DNA of 64,000 nucleotides from a bacterium (GTDB taxonomy: Bacteria; UBP7; UBA6624). The position numbers and the translations under genes were made by a program. The stretch covers positions 62,001 to 126,000 of the forward strand of contig PBAU01000003.1 in assembly GCA_002716355.1 (NCBI GenBank), in the 5' to 3' direction. Numbering within the stretch: position 1 is the stretch's first letter; each line of letters starts with the position of its first letter. Below, one piece after another: positions 1 through 10,100 of the stretch. The notes under the pieces are model-generated. The model was not told where the DNA came from. It made no database searches and saw only the letters and a program-made list of their open reading frames with translations.

Positions 1-1279
1 TTGTTGCTGTTTTGTTTTTTTGGTCATTGCTAGCTGATGTTTCTATCTCTGTTGTTACGAGATGTTTTGGCAGCATGAATTTTTGTGAGATTTTTTCTAT
101 TATTTGCTGTTTTGAAATCGATTCGTTCATATCCTTTATTAGTGGTTTTATTTTTTCAATTGCTCGTTGTTTCGAGATTTCAGTTTTTAGATTGTTTTCT
201 TCTTCTATTATCTGGTTTAAATAAAAATCCAATGCATCTTGTTTTGTTGCTAGATCCCATCCCTTTTTACCCTCCTCTTTAAGCCATTCATCAGGATCTT
301 TTTTTCGTGGAGGTATGACCACAAGTGGCTCTATTCCAGCCTTGAGCAGTCTTCCGATTGCTTTGCTTGCTGCAATCAGGCCTTTGTCATCTCCATCCAT
401 AACAACTACAGCTTTATCTTTGACCCTCTTCACCATGTAGGCATGATCTTCAGAGAATGCTGTTCCCATCGATGCAACAGCGCCTTTTATTCCCTCTTTT
501 TCAAACCTCAAGACATCAGACTGGCCTTCACATAGTATCAATGGCCCTTTGCTTTTTTTGGCATTATGCCAGTTGTATAAAAGTTGACTTTTTTTAAATA
601 TTTCAGATTCAATTGAATTTTTGTATTTTGCTATTTTTTTGTTTTTATCGTTTAATATTCTTGCGGAAAATCCACGTATCCTGCCAATATTATCTCTTAT
701 CGGAAAAGATATTCTTCCAGCAAGTGGCTCCCATTTATTTTTTGCCTTTGAGATTAAGCCGACTTCCAGGAATATTTTTTTTTCTAGGTTTGTTTTTTTA
801 AGAATGTAACTTTTTAATAATTGCCCTTGTGGAGGAAAGGCTCCAATTCCATATTCTTTACACCACTGATGATCAAAACCTCTTTTCTCCATATAGTCTC
901 TAAAGGGTTTACCATAATCTGAATCCTGGAACACCTTAATCAACCAATCATTTAAATTTTCAAGAACTTCAAAATATGACTTTTTTGATTTTTCTCTTTT
1001 CCCCGTTAGTTGAATATTGTGTTTTTCAGCTAGATAATGTAAAGCTTCACTAAAGTCAAGATTTTGTTTTTCTTGTATAAATTTGAATATATCACCAGAG
1101 GCGCCACATGCAAAGCAGTTGTACAAACCTTTATCCTCGCTTACTGAGAAAGAAGGATTTTTATCATTATGGAATGGACATAGTCCAGTCCAGCTAGAGC
1201 CTGTTTTTTTTAGTTTGGTATATTCGCTTATTGTGTCAACAATAGAAACTTCATTACGAATTTTTTCTCTATCGTCCAT
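1..1279 (-). CDS. dnaG: DNA primase DnaG (3' end cut by window edge)
   Basis: DnaG makes the RNA primers for replication. The reading frame is open from an ATG at 1279 to position 1, giving about 426 residues of a protein that is usually about 580-620 residues. The N-terminal CHC2 zinc finger is visible (C34, H37, C55, C58, in 'CPFHNDKNPSF' and 'CFACG'). The TOPRIM core follows, with the acidic motif 'CEGQSDVL' and the metal-binding 'DGDDKG'. The C-terminal DnaB-interacting region lies outside the window. The start codon overlaps the rho stop codon as TAATG, so translation is probably coupled to rho. The start is fixed by this overlap and by the standard spacing to the zinc finger. Identification is firm; only the truncation by the window limits it. 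Confidence 0.95.
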   Translation of the reverse strand, partial: MDDREKIRNEVSIVDTISEYTKLKKTGSSWTGLCPFHNDKNPSFSVSEDKGLYNCFACGASGDIFKFIQEKQNLDFSEALHYLAEKHNIQLTGKREKSKKSYFEVLENLNDWLIKVFQDSDYGKPFRDYMEKRGFDHQWCKEYGIGAFPPQGQLLKSYILKKTNLEKKIFLEVGLISKAKNKWEPLAGRISFPIRDNIGRIRGFSARILNDKNKKIAKYKNSIESEIFKKSQLLYNWHNAKKSKGPLILCEGQSDVLRFEKEGIKGAVASMGTAFSEDHAYMVKRVKDKAVVVMDGDDKGLIAASKAIGRLLKAGIEPLVVIPPRKKDPDEWLKEEGKKGWDLATKQDALDFYLNQIIEEENNLKTEISKQRAIEKIKPLIKDMNESISKQQIIEKISQKFMLPKHLVTTEIETSASNDQKNKTAT

Positions 1280-2604
1280 TAAAAAGTTATATTACCACTA
1301 TTTCTGTTAAGCTCTTCCCCTTCTAAAAATTCAAGATTTGTTTTATGGCTATTTATACCGTTTAGCATTACCTCTAAACTTTCAACTGCGTCTAAGGATG
1401 AGAGCATTCTTCTCAGCTTCCATATTTTCCTTAATTCTTCATCTTGGTAAAGCAACTCTTCATGCCTTGTTGAGGATTTGTTGATGTCAACAGCTGGATA
1501 AAGCCTTCTGTTCGCTAATCCTCTATCGAGATGAACTTCAAGGTTTCCAGTTCCTTTAAACTCTTCATATATTATGTCGTCGAGTTTAGAGCCGGTATCA
1601 ACAAGAGCTGTTGCAATTATTGTTAAAGATCCTCCGTTTTCTATGTTTCTTGCAGAGCCAAAAAATCTTTTTGGCTTGTAAAGACTTGCAGGATCCAAAC
1701 CACCAGATAGTGTTCTTCCACTTGAGTTGACTGTTAGGTTATAGGCTCTTGCTAGTCTTGTTATTGAATCAAGCAGTATCACAACGTCTTTGTCCTGTTC
1801 AGCAAGACTTTTAGCGTGTTCTATTACAAGTTCAGCAACATGGGTATGGTTTTCAGGCCTTTCGTCAAATGTGCTTGATATCACTTCACCATCTATCGAT
1901 CTTTCAAAATCTGTAACCTCTTCAGGTCTTTCGTCAATAAGTAATGCAAAAAGCTTTACATTTGGATGATTTTGAGATATTGAATCAGCTATGTCCTTAA
2001 GTATTGTTGTTTTTCCAGCTTTTGGAGGTGATACTATTAAGGCTCTTTGCCCTAGGCCTATAGGTGCAATAATGTCAATGATCCTAGCTGTAGTTTTTAA
2101 AGGAGTTGTTTCGAGTCGAATTCTTTCATTTGGATAGATAGGTGTAAGTTTTTCGAATGTTTTTCTGTTTTTAATGTATTGGTATGGAGATGATGATCCA
2201 TTTATAGAAACTATATCAATTGCAGCAGCATGTTTTTCTTTTTTCGCTCTTCTTGGAGGAGTTACTTTCACTTCTACAATGTCACCTGTTTTTAGTTTAA
2301 ATTTATTTTTTATTAATTGAGGAATGAATACGTCTTCTGAGCCTTGATTCCATTTGTTAACTCTTATAAAACCATGCCTTTCTGTCAAATCAACAATGCC
2401 AGTTCTGTTTTTCAAAGGTTCAATTCTTTTTTCTTCCTTTTTAGTCTTTTCTTCCTTTTTAACTATCATGCTTTTGTTTATTTCTTTGATCAATTCAAGC
2501 TTGGTAGCTTTTTTGTCATGTTCTATATTTTTAGACTCTGCAATGGCTTTTAGTTCCGAGACTTTCATTGATTCAAGTTTTTCTTTATTGAAATTTTCTT
2601 CCAT
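1279..2604 (-). CDS. rho: Transcription termination factor Rho
   Basis: Hexameric RNA-dependent ATPase that terminates transcription. The 441 residues are a normal length. Visible parts are an N-terminal Rho_N helical region (about 10-50), a cold-shock-like RNA-binding domain ('GFIRVNKW', 'EDVFIPQ', about 65-115), the P-loop 'SPPKAGKTT', the Walker B '[16 protein letters not shown]', and the C-terminal R-loop region '[17 protein letters not shown]'. A stretch of Lys/Glu-rich sequence at about 45-65 joins the first two domains. It begins one base after the hpt stop codon, with a GAGG Shine-Dalgarno inside the end of hpt, and its own stop overlaps the dnaG start. In a genome whose convergent genes leave little room for intrinsic terminators, Rho probably carries much of the termination load (inference). 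Confidence 0.97.
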   Translation of the reverse strand: MEENFNKEKLESMKVSELKAIAESKNIEHDKKATKLELIKEINKSMIVKKEEKTKKEEKRIEPLKNRTGIVDLTERHGFIRVNKWNQGSEDVFIPQLIKNKFKLKTGDIVEVKVTPPRRAKKEKHAAAIDIVSINGSSSPYQYIKNRKTFEKLTPIYPNERIRLETTPLKTTARIIDIIAPIGLGQRALIVSPPKAGKTTILKDIADSISQNHPNVKLFALLIDERPEEVTDFERSIDGEVISSTFDERPENHTHVAELVIEHAKSLAEQDKDVVILLDSITRLARAYNLTVNSSGRTLSGGLDPASLYKPKRFFGSARNIENGGSLTIIATALVDTGSKLDDIIYEEFKGTGNLEVHLDRGLANRRLYPAVDINKSSTRHEELLYQDEELRKIWKLRRMLSSLDAVESLEVMLNGINSHKTNLEFLEGEELNRNSGNITF

Positions 2605-2605
2605 A

Positions 2606-3133
2606 TCATTTCCTCACTTTTTGTAAATGTCTTATTTCTTTTAGGTTTCTAAATTTTTGATTGATATCAAGGCCATATCCAACTAGGTAATTATCCTTTA
2701 TTTGAAAACCTTGGTAGTCAATTTTTATATTCTCTTTTTCTATACTGGATCTCTTAAGAAAACAGGCAATTTTTACCGAAGCTGGACCTCTCGCAAGTAG
2801 CATTTTTTTCAGGTAATTTAGCGTCAAGCCCGTATTTGTTATGTTTTCTAGAAGGATTACATGCTTCCCCTCTATGGAGATGTCAATATCTTTTTTTATT
2901 TGAACTTGGCCCGTAGAGCTTTTGCCTTCAAATTCTGAAATTGATAAAAAATCCATTTCGCAGTCAGGTTTTATCTGCTTCATGAGATCTGAAGCAAACA
3001 TGAAGCTTCCCTTCAATATGGATATAAAGCATATGTTTTTATTGACGTAATCATTATTTATCTCCTGAGCAATATCATTAACTCTTTCTAGTATCTCGCT
3101 TTCAGAAAAAAGAACTTCGCCAATTTTATTCAT
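2606..3133 (-). CDS. hpt: Hypoxanthine phosphoribosyltransferase-like protein with altered PRPP loop
   Basis: Family reaction: hypoxanthine or guanine plus PRPP gives IMP or GMP and pyrophosphate (purine salvage). The 175 residues match the family along their length: 'ILKGSFMFASDL' (about 39-50), the flexible loop region 'SSTGQVQIKKD', and the C-terminal 'YLVGYGLD' and 'KFRNL' motifs. The odd point is the PRPP-binding motif. The family normally reads E-D-x-x-D-T-G, but here residues 96-102 read E-N-I-T-N-T-G, so both Asp residues are Asn. The second is the usual general base. Either activity is altered or lost, or the protein has another role. It sits in the guaB-guaA-hpt-rho-dnaG direction of transcription, 144 bp after guaA, so it may have its own promoter. 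Fold assignment is firm; catalytic function is uncertain. Confidence 0.85.
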   Translation of the reverse strand: MNKIGEVLFSESEILERVNDIAQEINNDYVNKNICFISILKGSFMFASDLMKQIKPDCEMDFLSISEFEGKSSTGQVQIKKDIDISIEGKHVILLENITNTGLTLNYLKKMLLARGPASVKIACFLKRSSIEKENIKIDYQGFQIKDNYLVGYGLDINQKFRNLKEIRHLQKVRK

Positions 3134-3277
3134 GGTTTTTTATGTGTTAAAGGTGGTAAACGTAGTGTTTATTTTTTTTGATGTATCTATATTCTACATA
3201 TAAAAGCTTCAAACTTCTATAAAGCCACATCTTAGCAAGTATTCAAAAGTTCGATCATAAAATTTTGGAAGCCTTGT

Positions 3278-4837
3278 TTACTCCCACTCGATAGTTGATG
3301 GTGGTTTTGTTGACACATCATATACGCAGCGATTTATGCCGTTTACCTCATTCATTATTCTGCTTGACATTTTTCTTATAAGGCTCCATGGAAGCTCTGG
3401 AAAGTCACATGTCATACCATCAACGCTTGTCACGGCACGTATGGCGCATAAGTGTTCATATGTTCTGCCATCACCCATTACGCCTACTGTTTTCAGGTCT
3501 GTAAGAACTGCAAAGTATTGCCAAACTTCTTCTTCAAGTATTGTGCTTTCTATTTCTTTTCTTACTATCTCATCAGCCTCTTGCAGGATTCTTAATTTTT
3601 CATTCGTTATTTCGCCAATAATTCTTATTGCAAGGCCAGGGCCAGGAAAAGGTTGCCTGTATGCCATTTCTTCTGGTATTCCTATCTCTATTGCAACCTT
3701 TCTAACCTCATCTTTGAAAAAATACCTTAAAGGTTCAACTAATTTAAACTTCATATCTTCTGGAAGCCCACCAACATTGTGGTGAGTTTTTATTGTTGAG
3801 CTTGGTCCACCTTTAGGGTCAAAAGATTCAATTACATCAGGATATAGCGTTCCTTGTGCAAGGTATTTTATATCCTGTCTTTCTTTTGAAAAATCCTCAA
3901 ACACCCTTATAAATGACTCTCCAATTATTTTTCTTTTTTCCTCTGGATTGGTTATCCCTTTTAGTTTAGATAGAAATAATTCTGATGCATCAATAACATT
4001 TAATTCAATATTGAAAAACTTAAATGCATTTTCGACCTCTTGCCTTTCATTTTTTCTGAGCAGGCCATGATCTATAAAAACACATGTTAGATTGTCTCCA
4101 ATTGCTTTATGTATTAGCACCGCTGTTGTCACGCTGTCCACACCACCAGAAAGAGCGCATAAAACTTTTTCATCTTGGACTTCTTTCTTTATGTTTCTGA
4201 TTGCCATCTTGCTTACTGATTCAGGAGTCCATGTTTTTTTACATCCTGCAACTTCTGAAGTGAAATTTTCAAGCAGATCTTTTCCCCAGACTGTATGTGT
4301 TACCTCTGCATGAAATTGAATTCCATAAAGTTTTTTCTCTTTATTCTCAAAAGATGCAATAGGTATGTTTTTTGACCTTGCTAATGTTTCAAAACCTTCA
4401 GGAAGTCCTTTTACAAGATCTTTATGGCTCATCCAGCATACAAGATCTTCTTGAAGACCCTCAAAGAGTTTGTTTTCTTTTGTGACATTGATCTGGGTGC
4501 TTCCGTATTCGCTTTTTTCTCCAGGCTCAACAATCCCGCCCATTTCTTGTGCCATAAGTTGCATCCCATAGCATATTCCGAGTATAGGTATGTTTAGACT
4601 CCAGATATCTTTGTCGATTTTTGGGGAATTCTTTTCATGGACAGAGTCAGGGCCTCCTGAGAGTATTATGGCCTTTGGGGATCTTGCAGTGATTTCTTTT
4701 GCGGAGATCGTGTGTGGTTTTATTTCACAATATATATTTTGCTCTCTGATTCTTCTTGCTATCAGTCTTGCATACTGCGCCCCAAAGTCAATGATGATAA
4801 CCAGATCGTCAATTGGTTTTTTGTCCTGAATCTTCAC
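3278..4837 (-). CDS. guaA: GMP synthase (glutamine-hydrolysing) GuaA
   Basis: Converts XMP, glutamine and ATP to GMP, the last step of de novo GMP synthesis. At 519 residues it has the complete two-part layout. The class I glutamine amidotransferase domain has the nucleophile motif 'GICYGMQ' and the His/Glu part 'QFHAEVTHT' (the usual Pro after His is Ala). The PP-loop ATP pyrophosphatase domain has 'LSGGVDSVTT', followed by the dimerisation domain with 'RQPFPGPGLAIR' and the C-terminal 'KPPSTIEWE'. The start is GTG at 4837, forming a GTGA overlap with the guaB stop codon, so GuaB and GuaA are translationally coupled and supply consecutive steps of the pathway. Confidence 0.97.
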   Translation of the reverse strand: MKIQDKKPIDDLVIIIDFGAQYARLIARRIREQNIYCEIKPHTISAKEITARSPKAIILSGGPDSVHEKNSPKIDKDIWSLNIPILGICYGMQLMAQEMGGIVEPGEKSEYGSTQINVTKENKLFEGLQEDLVCWMSHKDLVKGLPEGFETLARSKNIPIASFENKEKKLYGIQFHAEVTHTVWGKDLLENFTSEVAGCKKTWTPESVSKMAIRNIKKEVQDEKVLCALSGGVDSVTTAVLIHKAIGDNLTCVFIDHGLLRKNERQEVENAFKFFNIELNVIDASELFLSKLKGITNPEEKRKIIGESFIRVFEDFSKERQDIKYLAQGTLYPDVIESFDPKGGPSSTIKTHHNVGGLPEDMKFKLVEPLRYFFKDEVRKVAIEIGIPEEMAYRQPFPGPGLAIRIIGEITNEKLRILQEADEIVRKEIESTILEEEVWQYFAVLTDLKTVGVMGDGRTYEHLCAIRAVTSVDGMTCDFPELPWSLIRKMSSRIMNEVNGINRCVYDVSTKPPSTIEWE

Positions 4838-5991
4838 TTAGCCTGGCCGACACCATCTACAAATTGATAATGTTTGCCTTCATCTTTTAGTGATGGACAA
4901 TGGACCACAGTTGCTTTTTGCATTTCTTGAATATTTATAGCCCCCACCATACCCATCGAATTTTTCAAACCGCCTATAAGGTTTAATGTGCCATCATCCC
5001 TATCGCTTGGGCCAAAGAATAATTTTTCAAGTTCAACCATGTTTTTAACAGAGACTCTTGTCCCTCTAGGTAGATTGGGGTCCTGTGTCGCCATTCCCCA
5101 ATGGTATCCTTCTCCTGGGGTTTCTTTTAAACCGCTAAAGCAGCTTCCTAACATTACAGCGTCTGCACCAGAAGCAATAGCTTTTGATATTTCCCCACCT
5201 TTTCTCATGCCTCCATCAGTGATTATGGATACATATTTTCCTGTTTTTTCAAAATGAACATCTCTTGCTTTGCAGCAGGACATTGTTGCTGTGACTTGCC
5301 CAACCCCTACTCCAGTGACAGCTCTTGTAGTGCATGCTGCACCAGGCCCTATACCAACTAATATTCCGGCAGGCCCTGTTTGCATAAGTTCATAAGCTAC
5401 ATCCTGAGTCACACAGTTTCCTAGCACAACAGGAATTTCTATTCTTGCTATAAAGTCTTTGAGGTTCAAAGAGATTTTACCTCTATGGTTAGAGCTTATT
5501 ACTGTTGCTTGTATGAAAATAACATCAGCACCTGCATCTCTTGCTAAAAAACCCAACCTTTCTGCATTTGCTGGTGTTACGCTAACTGCTGCATCGATTC
5601 CTTTGTTTTTTAGCTCTTGCACCCTTAATGAAACAAGTTCTTCCTTTATGGGTTCAGCATAAAATTTTTGAATCACCTTTATGGCCTCTTGTGAATTGCA
5701 TGAGGTTATTTTGTTGAAAGCTTCAGTTGGATTTTCGTATTTTGTCTGTAAGCCTTCAAGGTTTAAAACGCCCATTGAGCCAACTTTAGATAGCCTTGAA
5801 GCAAAATTAACATCAACAGCTGAATCCATGGCGCTTGCAATTATTGGGATTTTTAATTTTGATTTGCCGATTTTTACAGAGGTGTCAACGTCTTTTGGAT
5901 CCAAGGTGCTCAATCCTGGAAGTATTGAAACATCATCAAAACCATAAGTTGCTTGAAGTTGTGGTAAGAAGCTTTCTTTTAAATTTTCCAT
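4834..5991 (-). CDS. CBS-less IMP dehydrogenase family protein (GuaB3 type)
   Basis: IMP dehydrogenase family (IMP to XMP with NAD+). At 385 residues it is about 100 shorter than classical GuaB because the two regulatory CBS domains are absent. The N-terminal signature 'SAMDSAVD' followed by 'GVLNLEGL' and 'KYENP' resembles the GuaB3 branch known from actinobacteria and cyanobacteria rather than canonical GuaB. The catalytic loop 'GIGPGAACTTR' holds the active-site Cys (C220), and the phosphate-binding 'ITDGGMRKGGEISKA' and 'GADAVMLGS' are intact. It is coupled by a GTGA overlap to guaA, which argues that it is the IMP dehydrogenase of the GMP pathway here. A GMP-reductase-like activity cannot be excluded from sequence. 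No second GuaB is seen in the window. Confidence 0.88.
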   Translation of the reverse strand: MENLKESFLPQLQATYGFDDVSILPGLSTLDPKDVDTSVKIGKSKLKIPIIASAMDSAVDVNFASRLSKVGSMGVLNLEGLQTKYENPTEAFNKITSCNSQEAIKVIQKFYAEPIKEELVSLRVQELKNKGIDAAVSVTPANAERLGFLARDAGADVIFIQATVISSNHRGKISLNLKDFIARIEIPVVLGNCVTQDVAYELMQTGPAGILVGIGPGAACTTRAVTGVGVGQVTATMSCCKARDVHFEKTGKYVSIITDGGMRKGGEISKAIASGADAVMLGSCFSGLKETPGEGYHWGMATQDPNLPRGTRVSVKNMVELEKLFFGPSDRDDGTLNLIGGLKNSMGMVGAINIQEMQKATVVHCPSLKDEGKHYQFVDGVGQAK

Positions 5992-6051
5992 ATTTATAAA
6001 AATCCGAGACGCACTAACTCTTGTTTTTGGGCAAGTGCTATGATTTTCTAG

Positions 6052-6057
6052 ATTATA
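6052..6057 (-). promoter_or_regulatory. Candidate -10 element for the guaB3-guaA operon
   Basis: On the minus strand a perfect TATAAT lies at 6057-6052, which would start transcription near 6045 and leave a leader of about 54 nt before the guaB3 ATG at 5991. No good -35 hexamer is present at 16-18 bp spacing, so support is the -10 match and its position just after the stop codon of the upstream gene. The leader contains a small possible hairpin (GCACT paired with AGTGC). Confidence 0.35.
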
Positions 6058-6064
6058 TATTGAT

Positions 6065-7141
6065 TTAGTTTAAATCCAAAACAAATATATCCCAATTCCA
6101 GTGTTGCTTATGACTGGTTGCGATAACTGCAATTTTTTTTCTGTTTGGGCTAATTTGAATGTTTTTTAACTTGTCCATTTTTGCTACGGTTTTAAAATTT
6201 TGATTTTCTATATTCCATTTTGTAAGGTGTATTTGATTTGTTTGTATATTGATTGACGAATTAATCCAGTTTTGTTCATCTAATGCCCATTGATAAACTT
6301 GCATAAAGTGGCCTTCTTCAGGTTCAAAACATATTGTTTCAAGATTGCTAGATGCTTTGATGGTGCAGAATTTTTGATTTGTTTGATTGCTTTTTTTTGG
6401 ATTCATCCTCCATCCAATATTCATTCCACCATATATTCCAATGGTATAAGTTTCTGTCCATGGAACTAATGTTCTTGTTTTCTTGTCATTTTCAATTATT
6501 TTTAGCTGACTTTCATTATTTTTTGTTTCTAGCACAATTAGATTTGAATGTTTGTCACTAGTGAAGTCTAAAATTTTTGCACCCTCTTCTGTTGAGTATA
6601 TATTTTCTGCACCCTCTTCTGTTGTTTTTTTAATTACGTTGTTTTTTAGATGGTAGACAGAATCCTTTGATGAGATTGCTGGTTGTGATTTGTTATCGAG
6701 CAAATAGGTTTCCTCATTGAGCCAGCCCCTGATCCAAAGTTTTTTGTCTCCCACCCATGCAACTTCTTTGGATGTGATTTTGTTTTGAGATTCTGCAATA
6801 ATTTTTTCTTGTCCTATTTCTCCATACCATATAAGGCTTGAGCCTGGCATTTTTTCATCCATCCAAAGTATCTTGTTGCCGTTTGTTGAAAGTATTTTTC
6901 CAATTGATTTCTTAGAAAAAGAAATACCATTTTTGCTTATGTCGACATGTTTAACCATTTTTTCAAACGGAGGAAAGGCGTTTTCTTCAAGGAATATAAA
7001 ACTTTCATCATCAAGCCAGTTTAAATCTTCAATTTCTAAACCTTGCCCCCATGGTCCAGTTAGCTTATATTCACTTTCTATCTTGTCTGATTGAAAAGTA
7101 CTTGCACACATTAAAAACAGAATGTAAATTTCTTTTTTCAT
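6065..7141 (-). CDS. Predicted secreted beta-propeller-like protein of unknown function
   Basis: 358 residues. The N-terminus (MKKEIYILFLMCASTFQS) is a short signal-peptide-like segment with a Cys at position 12, though the lipobox is weak. The rest is rich in short beta-strand-like units with Trp and Asp turns ('LNWLDDESFIF', 'ISPNRKKIAVIA', 'WDIFVLDLN'), as in TolB-like or DPP4 N-terminal propellers. I recognise no catalytic motif. A 17-bp perfect direct repeat (6578-6594 and 6608-6624, period 30 nt) encodes two consecutive TEEGA segments, probably a recent in-frame duplication in a surface loop. It is divergent from dnaE with only 27 bp between the start codons, and is followed by the guaB3 promoter region. 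Function unknown. Confidence 0.7.
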   Translation of the reverse strand: MKKEIYILFLMCASTFQSDKIESEYKLTGPWGQGLEIEDLNWLDDESFIFLEENAFPPFEKMVKHVDISKNGISFSKKSIGKILSTNGNKILWMDEKMPGSSLIWYGEIGQEKIIAESQNKITSKEVAWVGDKKLWIRGWLNEETYLLDNKSQPAISSKDSVYHLKNNVIKKTTEEGAENIYSTEEGAKILDFTSDKHSNLIVLETKNNESQLKIIENDKKTRTLVPWTETYTIGIYGGMNIGWRMNPKKSNQTNQKFCTIKASSNLETICFEPEEGHFMQVYQWALDEQNWINSSINIQTNQIHLTKWNIENQNFKTVAKMDKLKNIQISPNRKKIAVIATSHKQHWNWDIFVLDLN

Positions 7142-7168
7142 ATGATAGATATGATACTATTATCAGCC

Positions 7169-10100
7169 ATGTCTTTCTCTCATTTGCATTTGCACACAGA
7201 ATATTCAGTTCTTGATGGCGTATGCTCTCCAAAAGAAATTTTAACCTATGCAAAAGAGTGTGGCCAGAAATCAATAGCAATTACTGATCATGGTGTTATG
7301 TACGGGGTTCCATCTTTTGTAAGAGAGGCTCGTGATTTAGGCTTAAAGCCTTTGGTTGGATGTGAAGCTTATATTTACGATGATTTTGAATTTCATGACA
7401 GAGGTAGAGATACCATGAAATCAAATCATATAACACTATTGGCAATGAATAAAAAAGGTTATTCGAATCTTTCAAAACTTATAACAAAAGCTCACCTTGA
7501 AGGCTTTTATAGAAACCCTAGAATAAATCTCAGCTGGCTTGCAGAAAGGAATGAGGGGATAATAGTCCTTTCTGGGTGCATTCAAGGTATCTTATCAAGG
7601 GCTATTATCGATGGCAATTTAACACATGCTGAAAATCGTGTTGATTGGTTTAAAGAAATTTTTGGAGATAGGTTTTTTCTTGAAATTATGAATCATGGGA
7701 TCGAAGAAGAAGATGTCATATCCAAACAGCTTATTGAATATGGCAAAAAGAAAAAAATTAAAGTTGTAGCAACAAATGATGTCCACTTTTTAAAAAAGGG
7801 TGATCATGTTGTTCAGGATCTTCTTTTGGCAATAAGGAGCAATCAATTGATTGATGATCCAACAAGATTTAAGGCAAAATGGTCCAATTTGCACCTTGCA
7901 ACAGAGGCTGAAATGTTAAAGCTTTTTGAAGGCAATGAAGAATGTGTGGAAAATACAGCCCTTGTGTCAGATATGATTGATGATTTTTCAGATATTTTCT
8001 CGAATGCAAAACCGATATTTCCTGTTGTTCAGGTTCCAAAATCCCATAATAATTCAAATGATTATCTGAGGTATCTTGCCGAAGAAGGCTTGAAAGAGAG
8101 GTACAAGGGAAATATCGAAGAAGCAAGATTGCGACTCGAGAAAGAGATGGATGTAATAGAGGAACTGGGTTATCCTGATTATTTTTTAGCTGTAAGGGAT
8201 TATGTCAAATATGCTAAAGATAATGATATTCCAGTTGGACCTGGGAGAGGATCTGGGGCTGGGTGTCTTGTTGCTTACTGTTTAGACATAACGACTATAG
8301 ACCCGCTTAAATATGGTTTGATTTTTGAAAGGTTTTTAAACAAGGGAAGGAAATCTTTGCCTGATATAGATATGGACTTTTGCACAATGGGAAGAGATGA
8401 TGTTATTAAGTATATTAGAGAGAAGAATGGAGCAAAAAAAGTATCTCAAATTATCACTTTCAACAGGCTGAAGGGAAAACTTGCTTTTAGGGATATAGCA
8501 AGATTATCAGGAATTCCAGAGCCACGTTTCAGCTTGGTCGCAAAAGCTTTATCCGATGGGGAAAGCCTTCAGGAGGCTTCAGAAAACAATATCATTAAAG
8601 ATATTGTTAACAGGGATCCTGATTGCGAAGATGCTTTACAGAAGGCAACATTGATAGAAAACACGATAAGAAACAAAGGTGTCCATGCAGCAGGATTAGT
8701 GATTTCAAATGAAAATCTTTCTGGATTAGTTCCTTTGGCAAAAGGTAAAAATGGGGAGGTCGTGAGTCAGTATGAAATGGGAGATCTTGAAAGCATGGGT
8801 TTGGTCAAGATGGACATTTTAGGCATAAGAAATTTAACATTTTTAAATGAAGCGCAGAAAAAAATTCAGGCAAATGGTCATGAGTGCAACATATATGACC
8901 TCAATGATAAAGAGCACGATAAAAAAACTTACCGATTACTTGCAAAGGGTCATACAGACGGTGTTTTTCAATTTGAATCTTCAACAGCTGTCAGCCTTTT
9001 GAAGAAAATTAAACCTAAATCAATAGAAGATTTAGCTGTGATAAATGCTTTAAATAGGCCTGGTCCTCTTAACTCTGGGTTAGCTGACAGTTATGTTAAG
9101 AGAAAACTTGGAAAAGAAAAACCAACGCCTCCCCACCCCGCTCTAAAAGAGGTTTTGAAGGAAACTTTAGGTGTTATGGTTTATCAGGAGCAGGTTATGA
9201 GGATAGCTCAAGAGCTTTCAGGTTATTCCTTAATTGAAGCGGATGATCTTAGAAAAGCTATGGGTAAAAAAATTGAATCGCTAATGAAGACTCAAAAGAA
9301 AAGATTTATTGATGGTGCAAAAAAGGTTGGAAAGATTAGCAAGCCAGAAGCTTCAAAGATATTCGCTCAAATAGAAGAGTTTGCACAGTATGGTTTTCCA
9401 AAATCACATTCTGTTGCGTATTCAGTTATAGGTTTTCAATGTGCTTTTTTAAAAGCTCATTTCCCATCTTTTTTTCATGCAGCCTGGCTTTCAAGCTATG
9501 CAGGTAACGCTGACAAGGTTGGAGATTGCGTGTCAAGATTAATCAGTTGGGGAAAAGATGTTTTACCACCTGATATAAATACCAGCGAGGATCTTTTTAG
9601 TGTGAACAAAGAAAATCAAATAGTTTACGGACTTGCAAGCATTAGAAATGTTGGAGAGGCAGCTGCCAGTGACATAGTTTCAGAAAGAAAAAAAGGTGGA
9701 GATTTTTTGGATTTGCAAGATTTTGTTACTCGTTGCCAGAAAATAGTCAATACTAGAGCTTGTGAGACTCTTGCGGCCGCAGGGGCTTTTGATCTTTTTG
9801 GTCTTGACAGAAGGCACTTGCAGGTAGTTATAAAAAATATCTATAAAGAGGTTGAAAGGTTATCAAGGTATAAAGGGCAAGGTTCTCTTTTTGGTGAAAA
9901 AACATTAGTTAGCATTCCTGCTATTGCAGATGTTGACATGTCAGAGGTTCCATCTGTTTCTAAGCTTGAATTTAATGCATTAGAGTCATTTGTTACAACC
10001 TCGCCAATTTCAGAAAAGCATGATGTTTTGTTAGGAATGGGGATTAAGAAGTTAAGCAATTTGAAAACTGGATCAAAGGTTGATGCGATTGGGTATCTTT

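Noticed and set aside
5992-6064. Purine riboswitch in front of the gua operon
   Set aside because: The leader of about 54 nt has only a weak 5-bp hairpin and no purine-aptamer core.
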